64,000 bases of DNA from Acidobacteriaceae bacterium (lineage in GTDB: Bacteria > Acidobacteriota > Terriglobia > Terriglobales > Acidobacteriaceae), in the NCBI GenBank assembly GCA_003151155.1, contig PLWX01000072.1, forward strand, positions 59,753-123,752, in the 5' to 3' direction. The notes beneath the pieces were generated by a model. It was not told where the DNA came from, did no database searches, and saw only the letters and a list, made by a program, of their open reading frames with translations. Of the stretch, positions 17,975 through 26,498 are shown piece by piece. The translations under genes and the position numbers were made by a program. Numbering within the stretch: position 1 is the stretch's first letter; each line of letters begins with the position of its first letter.

Positions 17975-18682
17975 TTACCGTACCTGAAAAACGCCCTCTA
18001 ATTCTCTTAGAATTTCCCGCGCGGCCTGCGCTGGATCTGGCGCTTCGCTGATCGGTCTCCCTACAACGATGTGGCTGGCTCCCGCTCGTAGAGCGTCGGC
18101 TGGTGTAACCACCCGGGCTTGATCGCCCTTGGCCGCTCCCGCCGGTCTGACACCGGGGGTAACGATCGCGAAGTCGTCGCCTAGTTCATGTCGCAACTCA
18201 CGAGCCTCGTGTGCAGATGCCACTAACCCTCGAATTCCGCTGGCACGTGCCAATCTCGCGAGTCTGAGGACTTGAGCTTGCACATTTCCAGCGACCCCAA
18301 TCTCAGAGAGATCTTCGTCGGCAAGACTCGTGAGTACCGTGACCGCGAGCACCAGAACGTTGTTTCCTGCAGCCCCAGCAGCTGCATTAAGCATCTTTGA
18401 GCCGCCAGAAGCGTGCACGGTCAGCATATCGACCCGCAAGGCGGACGCTTGCCGCACGGCCGCTGCCACTGTGTTGGGGATATCGTGAAACTTGAGATCG
18501 AGAAAGACTTTCTTGCCGGAGGAGACGAGGTCTCGCACAATCTGCGGACCTTCTGCAGTGAAGAGCTGCTTGCCAACCTTGAAGGTCGAGAAGGATTCCC
18601 CGACCGCTTGCACGATCTGTTGAGCTTGGCTGGCGGAATCCACGTCGAGGGCGATGATGAGGCGGTCGCGTGTCTCAGGCAT
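17975..18682 (-). CDS. pyrF: orotidine-5'-phosphate decarboxylase
   Basis: The 235-residue TIM-barrel enzyme converts orotidine monophosphate to UMP. Its signature is the active-site motif FLDLKFHDIPNTVAAAV, with the catalytic Lys between two Asp. The phosphate-binding end is TPGVRPAG and SHIVVGRPISEAPDPA. The N-terminus IIALDVDS is typical. It is single, with no other pyrimidine genes nearby, and the Shine-Dalgarno is poor. Confidence 0.95.
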   Translation of the reverse strand: MPETRDRLIIALDVDSASQAQQIVQAVGESFSTFKVGKQLFTAEGPQIVRDLVSSGKKVFLDLKFHDIPNTVAAAVRQASALRVDMLTVHASGGSKMLNAAAGAAGNNVLVLAVTVLTSLADEDLSEIGVAGNVQAQVLRLARLARASGIRGLVASAHEARELRHELGDDFAIVTPGVRPAGAAKGDQARVVTPADALRAGASHIVVGRPISEAPDPAQAAREILRELEGVFQVR

Positions 18683-18720
18683 GGACTCAGTTTACTGCAC
18701 TAAAACGGGAATGCCGAGAA

Positions 18721-19200
18721 CTACCGCAATCCGGCGCTCATGGCAGGACTGTCGCCTGGAACGATGTCTAATCGCACCCGTTGGACGCCTTTGGCGGTGA
18801 AGCCGAGTTCTTGGGCTGCACCGTAGGAAAGGTCGATGATGCGGCCAGGCACCATGGGGCCGCGGTCATTGACCCTCACGACCACCGACTTGTCATTCTT
18901 CAGGTTCGTGACCTTCAGGCGGGTTCCCAGCGGCAAATCCGGGTGGGCCGCAGTCATTTCGTACATGTTGTAGGTCTCGCCCGAGGCGGTCTGCTTGCCG
19001 TGGAAGAACTTGCCGTACCAAGATGCCGGTCCGACTTCGTAAGCCTTTGTTTTCTTCACTGTGGGCTTAAGGGTTGCGCTCGCGGTTTGGTTTGGCTGAT
19101 CGGGCTTGGAGGTCTTTTCCATCGTGTTCGGCCCGTGTGCCGCTCCCATGGTGGTCAGCACGGCAAGTGTTGCCACCACTTGAGTCAGTACTCGTCGCAT
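18721..19200 (-). CDS. rlpA: RlpA-like septal ring / lytic transglycosylase-type protein
   Basis: The 159-residue exported protein starts RRVLTQVVATLAVLTTMGAAHG and has a double-psi beta-barrel: GPASWYGKFFHGKQTASGETYNM, LPLGTRLKVTNLKNDKSVVVRVNDRGP and IIDLSYGAAQELGF. RlpA binds or cleaves denuded peptidoglycan glycans. There is no lipobox Cys and no SPOR domain, so it is a short, soluble version. GGAG precedes the ATG. It runs in the same direction as pyrF, 38 bases upstream. Confidence 0.9.
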   Translation of the reverse strand: MRRVLTQVVATLAVLTTMGAAHGPNTMEKTSKPDQPNQTASATLKPTVKKTKAYEVGPASWYGKFFHGKQTASGETYNMYEMTAAHPDLPLGTRLKVTNLKNDKSVVVRVNDRGPMVPGRIIDLSYGAAQELGFTAKGVQRVRLDIVPGDSPAMSAGLR

Positions 19201-19597
19201 TTGAACACTCCAAAAAATAGATTCCCCCGGGAGTTCGTCGAACCGTTCCGTGGTGCGATAGAGCTGAGGGTTGAGGGTGGCCAGCCGCGCTGCTGTACAA
19301 ACCGTTCTGCGGGGTCGTTTCTAGGGATACGCCCTAGCCCTCGTTAAGGTAAAGCTATTGTAAATGACGGGAGCGGCCACGACTTGTCGAAAGGGGTAAA
19401 CCGACTGAGCCTTAGCCCTAACCGTCCTGTCCAAAGTTAGATGGGTTCCCTCCCGTCAGCGTTGCGGTCTTACCAAAATTATTGAGAGTAGATCAATTGT
19501 AAGATTAGTAAAATCAAATACATACATAAAAGCATAGGGTTCGATCAACGAGAGGACGCCCCTGAATACTTGTAAAGCTAGGCGTGCCTACCCCTTC
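19201..19597. other. gene-free stretch
   Basis: About 400 bases upstream of rlpA and of the thiD remnant. I see no open frame of substance, and the right half (19480-19540) is AT-rich. The repeated GGGATACGCCCTAGCCCT looks like imperfect inverted sequence, with no clear promoter assignment. Confidence 0.5.
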
Positions 19598-20312
19598 GTG
19601 CTCTCGATTGCCGACCATAACCCCACCCCCGGGATCCGGATTTTTCCAGATATTTGCGACTGCGGAGGCCCACGGATGCTCCGCCACCACCTGCATGACC
19701 GCTTTGACGGGTCAAACAAGAGAATGCCTCTTTTCAGCACTCCTCTCTCGGTAGACGTGGTTCCCGACACGTTGTACGAGCTTGCGCGAGACCTACCCCC
19801 GGCAGGCGGTGAAGATCGGAATGCTCGCGAATGGCGCGGTTGCGGAGGTGGTCGCCGATTTTCTGGAGACGGTTCGAGCTACCCATGTGGTTCTTGATCC
19901 AGTCTGCGATCGAATTCTGGGGCAGTTCTCGTTGATGAGCCAGAGGAATCGATCTTGCGTACGCGACTGCTCCGATGGGCCGATGTTGTGAGCCCAAACG
20001 TTGAGGAGAACCCAATCTTTCAGGTACTCACATCCGGTAAATTTTACCCGAATCGCAGATTGATGGCAGCGAAATTGCCTGCTTTGGCCTGAGTCTGCAC
20101 CGCTCAGGCTGCACGCTGTTGTGATTACAGGAGTCTCTGGATGAGCCCGCCCATCTTCTGAGTGCCGGTCTAGCAGAAACTCAGAAGATTGAATGGTTTA
20201 CGGGCCCCAAGTTAGAGAGCTGCTCCACTCGAAAAGTTGTGAAGACAAGGCGTGCGTCCGTCGAGCGATCGAGACGGCCGAGTCTTTCGGTCACGGTCAT
20301 GGACCAACGAAT
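19598..20312 (+). pseudogene. thiD: thiD pseudogene (hydroxymethylpyrimidine phosphate kinase), frameshifted
   Basis: Segments of a ribokinase-fold HMP-P kinase appear in order in alternating frames. They are VLSIADHNPTPGIRIFPDI at 19598, then ATAEAHGCSATTCMTALTGQT from about 19655. Next come VDVVPDTLYELARD near 19751 and AVKIGMLANGAVAEVVADFL near 19800, extending to THVVLDPV. The later segments are LRTRLLRWADVVSPNVEEN (19950-20010), HAVVITGVSLDEPAHLL and KIEWFTGPKLES (about 20110-20210). The last is VRRAIETAESFGHGHGPTN, ending at 20312. The order matches a full-length ThiD. At least four frame changes plus a loss in the GTGC substrate loop region show it is dead. Confidence 0.85.
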
Positions 20313-20331
20313 TGCCGGTTCAGCGTTTCAC

Positions 20332-20382
20332 CAAATAGAAAAGGCCCCCCGCTGCGGAATCGTCCGAGCAAGGGGCCGCCTT
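20332..20382 (-). terminator. terminator of the propeller gene
   Basis: On the minus strand GGCCCC pairs with GGGGCC around an internal GCT/AGC and CGG/CCG stem, followed by TTTTCTATTT. It begins 10 bases after the stop of the minus-strand gene. Confidence 0.7.
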
Positions 20383-20391
20383 GGGAGAGGG

Positions 20392-21390
20392 CTACTTCGC
20401 TAGGGCAAACACGAGGAGACGGAAAGTTCCAGGCTTCATCGTGCCGCGACGTTGACCTTCAGCAGGAGGATTGAAATCAGCGGCCACCACGAATACCTTG
20501 TGAGTGTTCGGGTCGATTGTCATTGTTCGGGCACTCTTAGCGGAAGGCACGTTTTCTGCGACGGTGTAGCCTTTCCCGTCCTTCTTCACAACAGTAAGCG
20601 TGCCTTCTCCATTGGAGGCGAAAGCATAGGCCGTGCCTGGGTCGTAGCCAGCGGCGTCAGTGCCGTCTCCAGTCTTCACAGTCGAGATCACTTTGCCGGT
20701 TTTGGCATCGATGACCAGCATTTTGGAATTGCCGCAAACGGTGAACAAGGTGTCGTTGTTCTCGTTCATCACCAGGCCGGAGGGTTCTTCGCAATCGGCT
20801 AGCTTCCAGGTTGCAGCTTTCTTCCAGGTCTTAGTATCGATGACCGCGATCTCACCCTTGTCTTCGACGTTCACATAGGCTTTGCCCGGGGCGGCAGCCG
20901 CAAACTCGAGCTTGCCATCCAGGAGAATTGTGGCATCCACCTTTTTGGTGTCTGGATCGATCGCCATCACCTCTTTGCTGCGGCCGTTCATGACCAACAC
21001 GTGCCTGGAAAACTGGTCGTAGATAATGGCATCGGGATTTTCGCCGACCTTAATCTCCTGCACGGGTTGCAGCGTCTTCAGATCGAATGCCGTCACCGTT
21101 CCTGCTTTTCCATTGCTGCTGAAGCCGAGATTCTTGTCGGCAACAATCGCGGTCCCGTGAGCGCCATTGGCAGGCACTTCGCCGAGTTTCTTGCCCTCAG
21201 GATCGACAACCAGGATGGAAGTTCCGTGCGCGATAAAGATCCGATTGCTGCTAGTGTCGTAGGTCAAGTAATCCCAGCCGCCGTCGCCCGGAAGCGGATA
21301 GGTGCCAACCTGCTTATAGATTGTTTGACCGAATGCAAGTGCGGACAAGAGCGAGGCAGCGATTATGGATTTCTGAACGGGCATGTACAT
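20392..21390 (-). CDS. secreted YVTN/YncE-type beta-propeller protein
   Basis: The 332-residue protein has a signal peptide (SIIAASLLSALAFGQ) and repeats typical of seven-bladed 40-residue propellers: NRIFIAHGTSILVVDPEGKK, GTVTAFDLKTLQPVQEIKVG, HVLVMNGRSKEVMAIDPDTKK, GEIAVIDTKTWKKAATW and NSKMLVIDAKTGKVISTVKTG. YncE-like proteins are periplasmic; some bind DNA or ligands, and the role here is unknown. It is divergent from the two-component operon across 152 bases, so it may share its regulator. Confidence 0.85.
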   Translation of the reverse strand: MYMPVQKSIIAASLLSALAFGQTIYKQVGTYPLPGDGGWDYLTYDTSSNRIFIAHGTSILVVDPEGKKLGEVPANGAHGTAIVADKNLGFSSNGKAGTVTAFDLKTLQPVQEIKVGENPDAIIYDQFSRHVLVMNGRSKEVMAIDPDTKKVDATILLDGKLEFAAAAPGKAYVNVEDKGEIAVIDTKTWKKAATWKLADCEEPSGLVMNENNDTLFTVCGNSKMLVIDAKTGKVISTVKTGDGTDAAGYDPGTAYAFASNGEGTLTVVKKDGKGYTVAENVPSAKSARTMTIDPNTHKVFVVAADFNPPAEGQRRGTMKPGTFRLLVFALAK

Positions 21391-21542
21391 AGGGATTCCC
21401 TCAATTCCACTTCGCGAGGATGATACTGGAGCAAGCTGAAAGAAGGCTGAAAAGAATCGTTGCCGAATGTTTTGAAAAAACTCTGCGATTTCATGGGAAT
21501 TTCAGGGTTTTCCTCTAAAGATGTACGGGAGCGGATAGGCCA

Positions 21543-22241
21543 ATGCGAATCTTGGTGGTAGAGGATGAAGCAAGACTGCTGGAGTTGTTGCGAAGCGGTC
21601 TTGCCGAAGAGGGGCATAGCGTCATCACATCAGGTAATGGCAACGATGCGCTGGAACTCGCTCGCGCGGGACAATACGACGCGCTTCTGCTCGACGTGAT
21701 GCTGCCGGGGATCGATGGGTTTGAAATCGCACGGCGTCTCCGTGCCGAAGGCAATGAAACTCCGATCCTCATGCTGACGGCACGCGACTCGGAACACGAC
21801 ATCATCCGTGGCCTCGACTTCGGAGCCGACGACTATCTCACGAAACCATTTTCATTCTCCGAACTGCTGGCGCGATTGCGCGCGGTTACGCGGAGAACCG
21901 GAAGCCATCGCTCTGCCACCCTCGTTTGCGAAGACCTTGTGCTCGACAGTAGTACCCATGAAGTGACTCGCGGCAGTCGCCGGTTGCATCTGACTCGGAC
22001 CGAGTTTCTGCTGCTGCAGAAGTTGCTGCAAAACGCGGGGCATGCGGTGTCGCGGCAATCGCTGATTGACAACGTGTGGGGTTACGACCGGGACATCGAA
22101 AACAATACTTTGGACGCATTCATAAGGCTTTTGCGACAGAAGGTAGACCCGCCCGCACAGCCGCGTTTGATCCACACGGTTCGCGGTTTCGGCTACACGG
22201 TGCGTGCCGATCATTCGGGTGACGTCGAGGCGGAGGAGTAA
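21543..22241 (+). CDS. OmpR-family response regulator
   Basis: The 232-residue protein has a receiver domain (LVVEDEARLLELLR, phospho-Asp at residue 51 in LLLDVMLPGIDG, Lys in YLTKPFSFSELLARL) and a C-terminal winged helix ending IHTVRGFGYTVRAD with TRTEFLLLQKLLQNAGHAVSR. It is most like the CusR/QseB group. The kinase begins 3 bases after its stop, and then come the TolC, adaptor and RND genes, so it very likely controls this efflux operon. Its autoregulatory site was not found. Confidence 0.93.
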   Translation: MRILVVEDEARLLELLRSGLAEEGHSVITSGNGNDALELARAGQYDALLLDVMLPGIDGFEIARRLRAEGNETPILMLTARDSEHDIIRGLDFGADDYLTKPFSFSELLARLRAVTRRTGSHRSATLVCEDLVLDSSTHEVTRGSRRLHLTRTEFLLLQKLLQNAGHAVSRQSLIDNVWGYDRDIENNTLDAFIRLLRQKVDPPAQPRLIHTVRGFGYTVRADHSGDVEAEE

Positions 22242-22244
22242 CCG

Positions 22245-23696
22245 ATGAGACGTCTTTCAATCCGCATTCGTCTGACGGTTTGGTATCTTCTGGTGTTTTC
22301 TATCGCCTTGGGCGCCTTTGGCGCCGCGGTGTGGACGCTCGTGCGGCAGCGGCTCTACGACGAAGTTGCAGGGCAACTTCAGTCCCGCGTGAACTCGGTG
22401 GAACACTACATGGCAGCACAGCGGGAGGATATGGATGCCGCGCACATGAGCGGCGAGCTGAAGGAAGAGTACGACGCGGAAGACGAAGGTACATGGCTGC
22501 AGATTATGGATCAAGATGGTCGATGGCTCTATCGATCGCAAGCCATGGCGGCCGCGTTTCCGTCTGTGAAGATGCCACAGAGCATTCCCCTCCCCGGGCG
22601 CGCTTGGAGCGCGAGAGTTGGGCGCGACCGGTTGCGAGTGATTGAGCAGCCGATAACGGTTTTCGGCCGCCGCTACACGATAGAGACCGCGATAACAACC
22701 AACGGCGTGCACCACACCCTCGAAAATCTGCGGACGGTATTTTTGCTGTTGGCTCCCGGATTCATATTGATTGCCGGATTCGGCAGCTATTTCATGAGCC
22801 GGCGCGCACTGGCCCCGGTGGATGAAATTACAGCGATGGCTCGGTCGATTCACGACCGAAACCTCGATTTACGACTACCGTCGTTGCATACCAATGATGA
22901 ACTGCAGCGCCTGAGTGACACCTTGAACGAGATGCTCTCGCGCATCGAAGCGTCGTTCAAGCGGACGCGTCAGTTCACAGCCGACGCTTCCCACGAGTTA
23001 CGCACGCCGCTCAGTATCATTCGCACCGAAGCCGAACTGGCGCTTCGAAAATCGCGCTCCGAAGAGGAATACCGGAATGCCTTGGATCATGTCCTCACCG
23101 AATCCGTGCGCACCTCGGAACTGATTGAAAGTCTTTTGACGCTGGCGCGAACAGATTCCGGCGCCGAGATATTGCAACTGCGTCCGGTGCCGATCGTCGA
23201 ATTCCTGCGGCATGTCGCAGCTGACTGGAATCCGTTTTTTGTGCAGGCACAGTTGTCGTTTGACGCTTCACTCCCAGACAACGAGGTGAGTGTGCATGCG
23301 GATGAGGCAACTCTGCGTCGCTTGCTTATCCTATTGCTCGACAACGCCCGCAAATACACGGCTCAAGGAGGCAGAGTCGTACTGCGAGCCGTAGCGACGC
23401 CTGGCGTGGTGACGGTGTCGGTAGAAGATAACGGGATTGGAATCGACGAAAGCCATCTTCCGCGGATCTTCGACCGCTTCTATCGAGTGGACAAAGCGCG
23501 CAGTCGCAGCGAAGGCGGTGCAGGATTGGGACTGTCGCTTGCGAAGTGGATCGCTTCCCAGCACCGCACCGCGATCACCGTGGAGAGCACGCCGGGCAAG
23601 GGATCGAAATTTTCCTTCACACTGGAAACAGTTCGGAGCGGTATACCTAATCCGCCGCAGCCAAGAGCAGACACGAAAGTAGAAAGAGTCGTGTAA
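22245..23696 (+). CDS. membrane sensor histidine kinase
   Basis: The 483-residue protein has two membrane helices (LTVWYLLVFSIALGAFGAAVW near 10-31 and FLLLAPGFILIAGFGSYFMSR near 165-186) flanking a periplasmic sensor domain. Then come HAMP (APVDEITAMARSI), HisKA with FTADASHELRTPLSIIRTE (His about residue 249), an N box RRLLILLLDNARKYT and ATPase loops DNGIGIDESHLPRIFDRFYR and GGAGLGLSLAKWI. The pair is coupled to the RR upstream by a 3-base gap. The periplasmic signal is unknown, possibly the efflux substrate. Confidence 0.92.
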   Translation: MRRLSIRIRLTVWYLLVFSIALGAFGAAVWTLVRQRLYDEVAGQLQSRVNSVEHYMAAQREDMDAAHMSGELKEEYDAEDEGTWLQIMDQDGRWLYRSQAMAAAFPSVKMPQSIPLPGRAWSARVGRDRLRVIEQPITVFGRRYTIETAITTNGVHHTLENLRTVFLLLAPGFILIAGFGSYFMSRRALAPVDEITAMARSIHDRNLDLRLPSLHTNDELQRLSDTLNEMLSRIEASFKRTRQFTADASHELRTPLSIIRTEAELALRKSRSEEEYRNALDHVLTESVRTSELIESLLTLARTDSGAEILQLRPVPIVEFLRHVAADWNPFFVQAQLSFDASLPDNEVSVHADEATLRRLLILLLDNARKYTAQGGRVVLRAVATPGVVTVSVEDNGIGIDESHLPRIFDRFYRVDKARSRSEGGAGLGLSLAKWIASQHRTAITVESTPGKGSKFSFTLETVRSGIPNPPQPRADTKVERVV

Positions 23697-23709
23697 TCCA
23701 GGAAATCCT

Positions 23710-25215
23710 ATGTTGAGAATCCGACGAAAAATTTGGGGAATTGCCGCGCTGGTGATTTGTGCCGCCTTGGAAGGGGGTGGTCAAACCGCCTCTGGAGGCG
23801 CGACATCGCCGTCGCCGCAAGCGCCGACCCTCGCGCCTCAAGCGGTACCAACGCCGCAGCCGTCGGCGCCAGTCTCAGAGAAAAGCTCTGTACCCTCCTC
23901 CGCGCCTACGCCGGCAACGGAAATGACGGGATCGCAACCCTCCGGTGCCTCCGGACCACCAACCATCTCGTTGCAGCAGGCGCTTGTCCTGGCTGCGAAG
24001 AATGAACCGTCGTACGCTTCGGCGGTCGCGGACAAGGGCATCGCCGGCGCTGATCGCACTATCGCGCGTTCAGTACTGTTGCCGCAGGTGAAGTACGAGA
24101 ACCAGATGATTTACACCGAGCCCTCACGGTTGGTACATGATTCGGTTGTACCCTCGACGGCAGCACAAACACCGCGATTCATCGCCAACAATGCGGTGCA
24201 CGAATACATCAGCCAGGGAGTCGTGAGCGAAACCGTCGGACTTGATCTGGTGGCCGCCTATCGAAAAACGAGCGCTGCAGCAATCGTGGCGCAGGCAAAA
24301 TTAGAAATCGCCCGGCGTGGTCTCGTCGTGACCGTGGTGAAGCGTTATTACGATGTGCTGGCGATGCAGCGGCGATTAGTAGTGGCTCAGCAGGCAGCAC
24401 AAGAAGCGCAGCGCTTCTTCGATCTCACCGGCAAGCTTGAGCAAGGCCGCGAAGTGGCACATGCCGACGTGGTAAAAGCGCGAATCCAGCAGCAGCAACG
24501 GCAACGTGAATTGGCCGATGCAACGGCCGAGGACGAAAAGGCCCGACTCGAATTAGGCGTTCTGCTCTTCCCGGATCCGCGCTCCCCTTATGCATTGGAT
24601 CCAAAACTCAATGCCGCACCTGCTCTTCCAACACGCGAAGAGTTTGAGGTGACGGCAGCAAAGAACAATCCTGACCTGCGGGTAGCTATTTCTTCTTTGC
24701 GCGCGGCACAGCAGGATGTAACCGCTGCGCGCGCGGGATTTCTACCCGATCTATCGCTGGAGTATGGCTACGGCATCGATGCAGCGCAGTTTGCCGTGAA
24801 TAGCACGGATGGATATCGCAACCTCGGGTACGCGATCACGGGCACTCTGAACATTCCGGTGTGGGATTGGTTCGCAACGCCTGCAAAGATCAAGCAAAGC
24901 AAGCTGCGACGCACACAAGCCCAGGTGGAGTTGACCGCGGCGCAGCGACAGCTGATTGCGAACATCGAGGAAGCCTACACCGAAGCGCGCACCGCGCTCG
25001 CGTCGATGAATTCGCTGGATGAGAGTGAAAAGGACGCCGCAGAGAGCCTGCACCTGACCGATCTCCGTTATCGGGCCGGTGAGGCCACAGTTCTAGAGGT
25101 GGTAGATGCCGAGAGCACCATGGTTACTGCGCAGAATGCGCGGGTAGACGGCGCAGTGCGGTATGCAGTTGCGTTATCGAACCTTCAGACCTTGACAGGA
25201 AACCTGCCGCAATGA
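23710..25215 (+). CDS. TolC-family outer-membrane efflux protein
   Basis: The 501-residue protein has an N-terminal signal (IAALVICAALEGGGQT) and a Ser/Pro/Ala-rich linker of about 65 residues, then two OEP repeats with TISLQQALVLAAKNEPSY and EFEVTAAKNNPDLRVAISSLRAA. The helical barrel segments carry QAQVELTAAQRQLIANIEEAY. An AGGA site precedes the start 13 bases after the kinase. It serves as the duct for the adaptor and permease downstream; its stop overlaps the adaptor start. Confidence 0.9.
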   Translation: MLRIRRKIWGIAALVICAALEGGGQTASGGATSPSPQAPTLAPQAVPTPQPSAPVSEKSSVPSSAPTPATEMTGSQPSGASGPPTISLQQALVLAAKNEPSYASAVADKGIAGADRTIARSVLLPQVKYENQMIYTEPSRLVHDSVVPSTAAQTPRFIANNAVHEYISQGVVSETVGLDLVAAYRKTSAAAIVAQAKLEIARRGLVVTVVKRYYDVLAMQRRLVVAQQAAQEAQRFFDLTGKLEQGREVAHADVVKARIQQQQRQRELADATAEDEKARLELGVLLFPDPRSPYALDPKLNAAPALPTREEFEVTAAKNNPDLRVAISSLRAAQQDVTAARAGFLPDLSLEYGYGIDAAQFAVNSTDGYRNLGYAITGTLNIPVWDWFATPAKIKQSKLRRTQAQVELTAAQRQLIANIEEAYTEARTALASMNSLDESEKDAAESLHLTDLRYRAGEATVLEVVDAESTMVTAQNARVDGAVRYAVALSNLQTLTGNLPQ

Positions 25216-26498
25216 TGAATCAATCGAAACGCCGCGTGCTAGGTTGTGCGCTCGCATTTTCACTGAGCATGATGGCGTGCAAGAAAGACGAGAAACAGCC
25301 CGCGCCCGAGGTGGAAGTGCAGGCAGAAGCGGCGGCAACCGCCGACATCACGCAGCACGTTGAGGGCGATGCCGTGCTGTTCCCCCTCGATCAGGCCGCA
25401 ATCACGCCCAAGATCAGTTCGCCAGTGCGAAAGTTCCTGGTGCAGCGAGGAGTGCGTGTACATCGCGGCCAGTTACTGGCGCAATTGGAAAATCGCGATA
25501 TGGCAGCGGCAGCGGAAGACGCGAGCGGCAGCTATCAACAGGCACAGTCGGCTTACCAGACGGCAACAAAAGCATCGCTCCCCGAGGATTATCAAAAAGC
25601 GGAACTGGATTTCGCCCAGGCAAAAACCAATCTTGACGTTCAGCAGAAGATTTTTGACGCGCGCCAGACTCTACTTACACAAGGTGCAATTCCGGGACGC
25701 GACCTGGATACAGCCCGCTTGAACCTGGTACAGGCCCAAGCCCAGTTTGACCAGGCGCGCAAGCACTTCGAGGGCGCCAAAGCGGTCACGCGCGAACAGG
25801 CGCTCAAGAATGCGGAAGGACAACTCAAATCAGCGCATGGAAAATTTCAGAGCGCTCAAGCGTCGGTAAGCTACAGCGAAATTCGCAGCCCGATTGATGG
25901 CGTGGTCACCGATCGACCATTCTTTGCAGGAGAGATGGCGGCAGCCGGAACGCCTCTGATCACTGTGATGGAGACTTCGTCATTGCTGGCGAAATCGCAT
26001 TTGCCCCAGGCCGAAGCGCAGAAGCTGAGAGTGGGCGCCGCAGCAACCGCGACTGTCGCTGGTATTGAAAAGCCGGTAGAAGGCAAGGTCACGTTGATCA
26101 GCCCCGCCTTGGATACGGGCAGCACCACCGTAGAAGTCTGGGTGAAGGTCGACAACAAGAGCGGTGTGCTGAAGCCCGGAACCTCTGCGCGGATATCGAT
26201 TGCGGCAGAGACGGTCAAAGGGGCAATTGTGGTGCCCGCATCGTCGATTCTCAAAGATGATGCTGGAAAGATATCTGTGATGGGGGTCGAGAAAGGCGCG
26301 GCAAAGAAGCGCGAAGTGACGACCGGGATCGCAGATGGAGACGATATCCAAATCGTCAGCGGGGTGAAGGCCGGCGAGCAAGTCATCACGACCGGCGCCT
26401 ACGGCCTTGATGACGGCACGAAGGTGAAAGTAGTCGTGGCGGATGAGAAGAAAGATGAACCGGCTGCCGGCGACAAGAAATCCGGGGAGAAAGACTGA
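25212..26498 (+). CDS. RND efflux periplasmic adaptor
   Basis: The 428-residue protein has a signal with a lipobox-like Cys (LAFSLSMMACKKDEKQ), so it is probably a lipoprotein. Lipoyl halves flank a long coiled coil: ITPKISSPVRKFLVQRGVRVHRGQLLAQLE, then EIRSPIDGVVTDRPFFAGEM. Beta-barrel and membrane-proximal domains follow, with ISPALDTGSTTVEVWVKVDN. It overlaps the TolC gene by 4 bases and the permease by 1, indicating a tight operon. Confidence 0.9.
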   Translation: MMNQSKRRVLGCALAFSLSMMACKKDEKQPAPEVEVQAEAAATADITQHVEGDAVLFPLDQAAITPKISSPVRKFLVQRGVRVHRGQLLAQLENRDMAAAAEDASGSYQQAQSAYQTATKASLPEDYQKAELDFAQAKTNLDVQQKIFDARQTLLTQGAIPGRDLDTARLNLVQAQAQFDQARKHFEGAKAVTREQALKNAEGQLKSAHGKFQSAQASVSYSEIRSPIDGVVTDRPFFAGEMAAAGTPLITVMETSSLLAKSHLPQAEAQKLRVGAAATATVAGIEKPVEGKVTLISPALDTGSTTVEVWVKVDNKSGVLKPGTSARISIAAETVKGAIVVPASSILKDDAGKISVMGVEKGAAKKREVTTGIADGDDIQIVSGVKAGEQVITTGAYGLDDGTKVKVVVADEKKDEPAAGDKKSGEKD

